Shown here piece after piece: positions 62,014-64,000 of a DNA stretch of 64,000 nucleotides. Numbering within the stretch: position 1 is the stretch's first letter; each line of letters begins with the position of its first letter. The DNA lies in NCBI RefSeq assembly GCF_900188095.1, contig NZ_FZOT01000002.1:186001-250000 (forward strand). Direction: 5' to 3'. The notes beneath the pieces are model-generated. The model was given only the letters and a program-made list of their open reading frames with translations, was not told where the DNA came from and did no database searches. This DNA is from Noviherbaspirillum humi. Lineage in GTDB: Bacteria; Pseudomonadota; Gammaproteobacteria; Burkholderiales; Burkholderiaceae_D. The translations under genes were made by a program, and so were the position numbers.

Positions 62014-63063
62014 TCAATAAGCCGATGGCGCCTTGCTGTAGGAAGGGCAGCCGTTCTTGCCCCACTGACCGGAGCAAAGCTGCCACTTGCAGATTTCCCG
62101 CTGGAACAGATTGGGCGCCGCCTCGCACTCGGCCACCCGCGCCGACGCCCTTGCCGGCTCCGATGGCTGGACATTCGCCATCTGGATGTCGCCCGCCTTC
62201 GCCGGCGCCGGCGCGGGCTGGCGCAGCCGCGCCTGCTCGTTCTGGCGCTGCAGCTGATTCTTGCGCTTCAATTCTTCCGCCGCCTGGCGCCGGATGCGCT
62301 CTATTTCCCGTTGTTTGGCGAGGCGCTCGCTTTCCGATACACGCGGCTTGGACGGCGCGGCTGACCGCCTTTCCACCGGCGTCGGCTTGATATCCGCATT
62401 ACGGGCTTGCGTTGCCGGCTGCCGGGCGCCCTGGGTAGCAGCGGCGGCCGCAGCAGCCGGCTGTTCGGAAGCGGTTGCCGGCGAGATTGGCGTTTCCTCG
62501 GCCGGCTGGTCGCCTGAAGACTGTATCGTCGCCGGAACGGCAGATGCGCCCGAGCTGTTTTCGCCTGCCGATGCCGGTGCAGGTGCCGGCGCGGGATCCA
62601 CGCGCGCAGCCGCCGCTTCCCGATGCCTGCTGCCATCGTAGGGAAGCTCGCTGGGACTCATGCCGTTACGCGCGCTCATCGGCGTCGGCAAGCGTGGCGC
62701 AGGACTCGATGCGGCGGCAGACGACCCGCTCGCATCGGCGCCCATGGCGGCGCGCGCCGCCTCGCTTTCCGTCATGGCGCGGCCCTCGATGGGCTCCAGC
62801 TCGAATCCCAGCCCGCCCCACCATGCGCCAAACAGGCCGGCCCCGGCGCCGATCAGGAACACCAGCAATGCCACTCCCATCTTCGCCGGCCAGCGCGGCT
62901 GCCGCTTCCGCTGCATGCTGCGCTCATAGTCGGCCGCCAACTCCGGCGCGATCCGCGGGAACTGGATGGCCGACGCCTTGCTTGCCGCTGCGGCTGCGTG
63001 CCCCGTTGGCGGCTTGCGCTGCGCGGTGGGTGCTTCCTTCGGCGGACCAGGCGAAGAGCTCAT
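62014..63063 (-). CDS. Ala/Pro-rich single-pass membrane protein of unknown function
   Basis: 349 residues. A cytoplasmic N-terminus, one membrane helix (about 60-84, VALLVFLIGAGAGLFGAWW), a long low-complexity Ala/Pro/Ser region, a basic coiled stretch (ERLAKQREIERIRRQAAEELKRK), and a compact C-terminal motif CEAAPNLFQREICKWQLC followed by SGQWGKNGCPSY. Four cysteines suggest a small disulfide-bonded domain. I do not recognise a family. It lies after tssG on the opposite strand and may not belong to the T6SS. Confidence 0.6.
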   Translation of the reverse strand: MSSSPGPPKEAPTAQRKPPTGHAAAAASKASAIQFPRIAPELAADYERSMQRKRQPRWPAKMGVALLVFLIGAGAGLFGAWWGGLGFELEPIEGRAMTESEAARAAMGADASGSSAAASSPAPRLPTPMSARNGMSPSELPYDGSRHREAAAARVDPAPAPAPASAGENSSGASAVPATIQSSGDQPAEETPISPATASEQPAAAAAAATQGARQPATQARNADIKPTPVERRSAAPSKPRVSESERLAKQREIERIRRQAAEELKRKNQLQRQNEQARLRQPAPAPAKAGDIQMANVQPSEPARASARVAECEAAPNLFQREICKWQLCSGQWGKNGCPSYSKAPSAY

Positions 63064-63270
63064 GATGCAATCGGAAGAAAAGCCATACAGATAGAGACGG
63101 CAGCGACATGCCGGAGTTCATTGCGGACTCGGCAAGCCGCTGCGCATCGGCGGAAAATCGTTATCCGATTGTAAAAAAGGCGGAGATGGCCGGCTTGAGG
63201 CGGCTCATGGGGACACGCGCATTTGCCGTGGTCCGCGCATGGATCAGGCGCGGACCTGCTGCGAAGCGCG

Positions 63271-64000
63271 TCAGATTTCGGCTTCGTGGACGATGCGCCA
63301 CTGGCCGCCTTCGCGGCTCCAGTATTGGCGCTTGCGGGCGGTGTGGCGGAATTTTCCGGCCGTGACTTCCTGGGTAAAAGTGCTGACGATCATGTCGCCG
63401 CGGCCGGGATAGAGGAAATGGGTGGCGTCGCGCAGCTTGACGCTGAATCCGCGGGGATTAAAGGCAGGCAGCTGCTTGCGGGCATACCAGCCGGCGAAAT
63501 CCTCGCCCCGGTCAGACTTGAACTGACTGGAGTAATGCAGCGCCAGCTTGCCGGCGTCCTGGCCTTCCAGGTCGCGCCGCCATTGATCCACCAGTCCGGC
63601 GGCAAGCTCCCGTTCGCTGGCCCACTTGGCCCGGTTGACGAATTCGATGTTTTCCGCGATCACCACCGGCGTCTTGCCGATCTCCACCGAGGCGGTGAGC
63701 TTCTTCAGGTCGGGATTGGTCAGGACGACGCAGCCGTCAGACGACAGCGGCGGACGGCTGTAACTGTCGGATGGCGTGCCGTGCAGCCAGATGCCGGAGC
63801 CGCTGCGGCCGTTGAGCCGGTCCCATTCGTTCGGATAGTTGATCGGCAAGGCGCCCGGGCCGTAGAAATCCGGCAGGCGCACGCCAGGCAGGCGGCGGGT
63901 GATGTAATACACGCCCACCGGCGTCTTCTGATCGCCTTCCTTGAGCTTGTTGACGCCCAGCTTGCCCTGGCTGATGTAGTAATCGCTGACGAATTTCAAT
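63271..64000 (-). CDS. L,D-transpeptidase (YkuD) with NTF2-like C-terminal domain, N-terminus outside the window
   Basis: At least 242 residues; the frame is open at the window edge, so the true start and the first part are missing. The YkuD signature is present: GIWLHGTPSDSY and SSDGCVVL with the catalytic His and Cys. A C-terminal domain of about 110 residues (WRRDLEGQDAGKLALHYSSQF ... QWRIVHEAEI) resembles the NTF2-like domain found in envelope L,D-transpeptidases. These enzymes cross-link peptidoglycan or attach proteins to it. The 207 bases between this gene and 63064 hold nothing I recognise. Confidence 0.88.
   Translation of the reverse strand, partial: LKFVSDYYISQGKLGVNKLKEGDQKTPVGVYYITRRLPGVRLPDFYGPGALPINYPNEWDRLNGRSGSGIWLHGTPSDSYSRPPLSSDGCVVLTNPDLKKLTASVEIGKTPVVIAENIEFVNRAKWASERELAAGLVDQWRRDLEGQDAGKLALHYSSQFKSDRGEDFAGWYARKQLPAFNPRGFSVKLRDATHFLYPGRGDMIVSTFTQEVTAGKFRHTARKRQYWSREGGQWRIVHEAEI

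Noticed and set aside
1-64000. CRISPR arrays or rRNA genes
   Set aside because: No regularly spaced repeats and no rRNA segments were seen anywhere in the window.

Overview
The window looks like the chromosome of a betaproteobacterium of the order Burkholderiales, most likely an Oxalobacteraceae relative (Noviherbaspirillum/Herbaspirillum/Massilia type). This rests on the high GC content, the dnaX-ebfC and ubiD neighbourhoods, a RibBX-type ribB, the ybgC-tolQRAB-pal-cpoB order and the minor-pilin cluster beside the riboflavin genes. The genus cannot be fixed from the sequence alone.

Layout. 1-9986: housekeeping genes, mostly on the minus strand: ebfC, dnaX (with a slippery A9 that could produce the gamma subunit), 4.5S RNA, lipoprotein sodC, ubiD, a membrane-anchored lytic transglycosylase (plus strand), a class I aminotransferase, nusB, ribH and ribB(X). 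10208-23064: a 12.8-kb integrated element of visibly lower GC. It has recombined into the 3' end of ribE and splits the ancestral ribD-ribE-ribBX-ribH-nusB cluster. The old ribE tail is still readable at 10169-10234, and a replacement tail completes ribE at 23017. The element carries a P4-type tyrosine integrase, an AlpA-like protein, a Rep_trans-like protein, and TACCGT hexamer arrays at both ends. Its cargo is a papain-like peptidase behind a hairpin that hides its ribosome-binding site, a hybrid histidine kinase fused to a transposase-type helix-turn-helix, and a CBASS-like operon (SLATT membrane effector, SMODS/AGS-C nucleotidyltransferase, membrane-anchored HEPN-like protein).

23017-31748: ribE and ribD, preceded by a type IV pilus minor-pilin operon (pilV, pilW, pilX, pilY1, pilE, and a fimT/gspH gene with an in-frame amber codon). 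31886-34811: nrdR, glyA with a structured leader, and ydfG. 34838-40202: the Tol-Pal operon (ybgC, tolQ, tolR, tolA, tolB, pal, cpoB), followed by a tRNA-Lys(TTT) gene with a consensus promoter and terminator.

40660-61971: a type VI secretion cluster. Plus strand: an unknown membrane protein, a degenerate PAAR-like protein and tssA. Minus strand: an M15 peptidase resembling TagX, then tssM, tagF, tssB, tssC, hcp, an OmpA-like lipoprotein and clpV. Diverging plus strand: tssJ, tssK, tssL, tssE, tssF and a tssG that is frameshifted near its N-terminus. No vgrG is present. 62014-64000: a membrane-anchored Ala/Pro-rich protein of unknown function and the C-terminal part of an L,D-transpeptidase that runs off the window.

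The best candidates for something new are the element's cargo (the three-gene CBASS-like operon, the transposase-HTH kinase and the hairpin-controlled peptidase) and the way the element rebuilds the end of the gene it enters. Three genes look damaged (fimT, tssG, PAAR-like). The first two could also be assembly errors.
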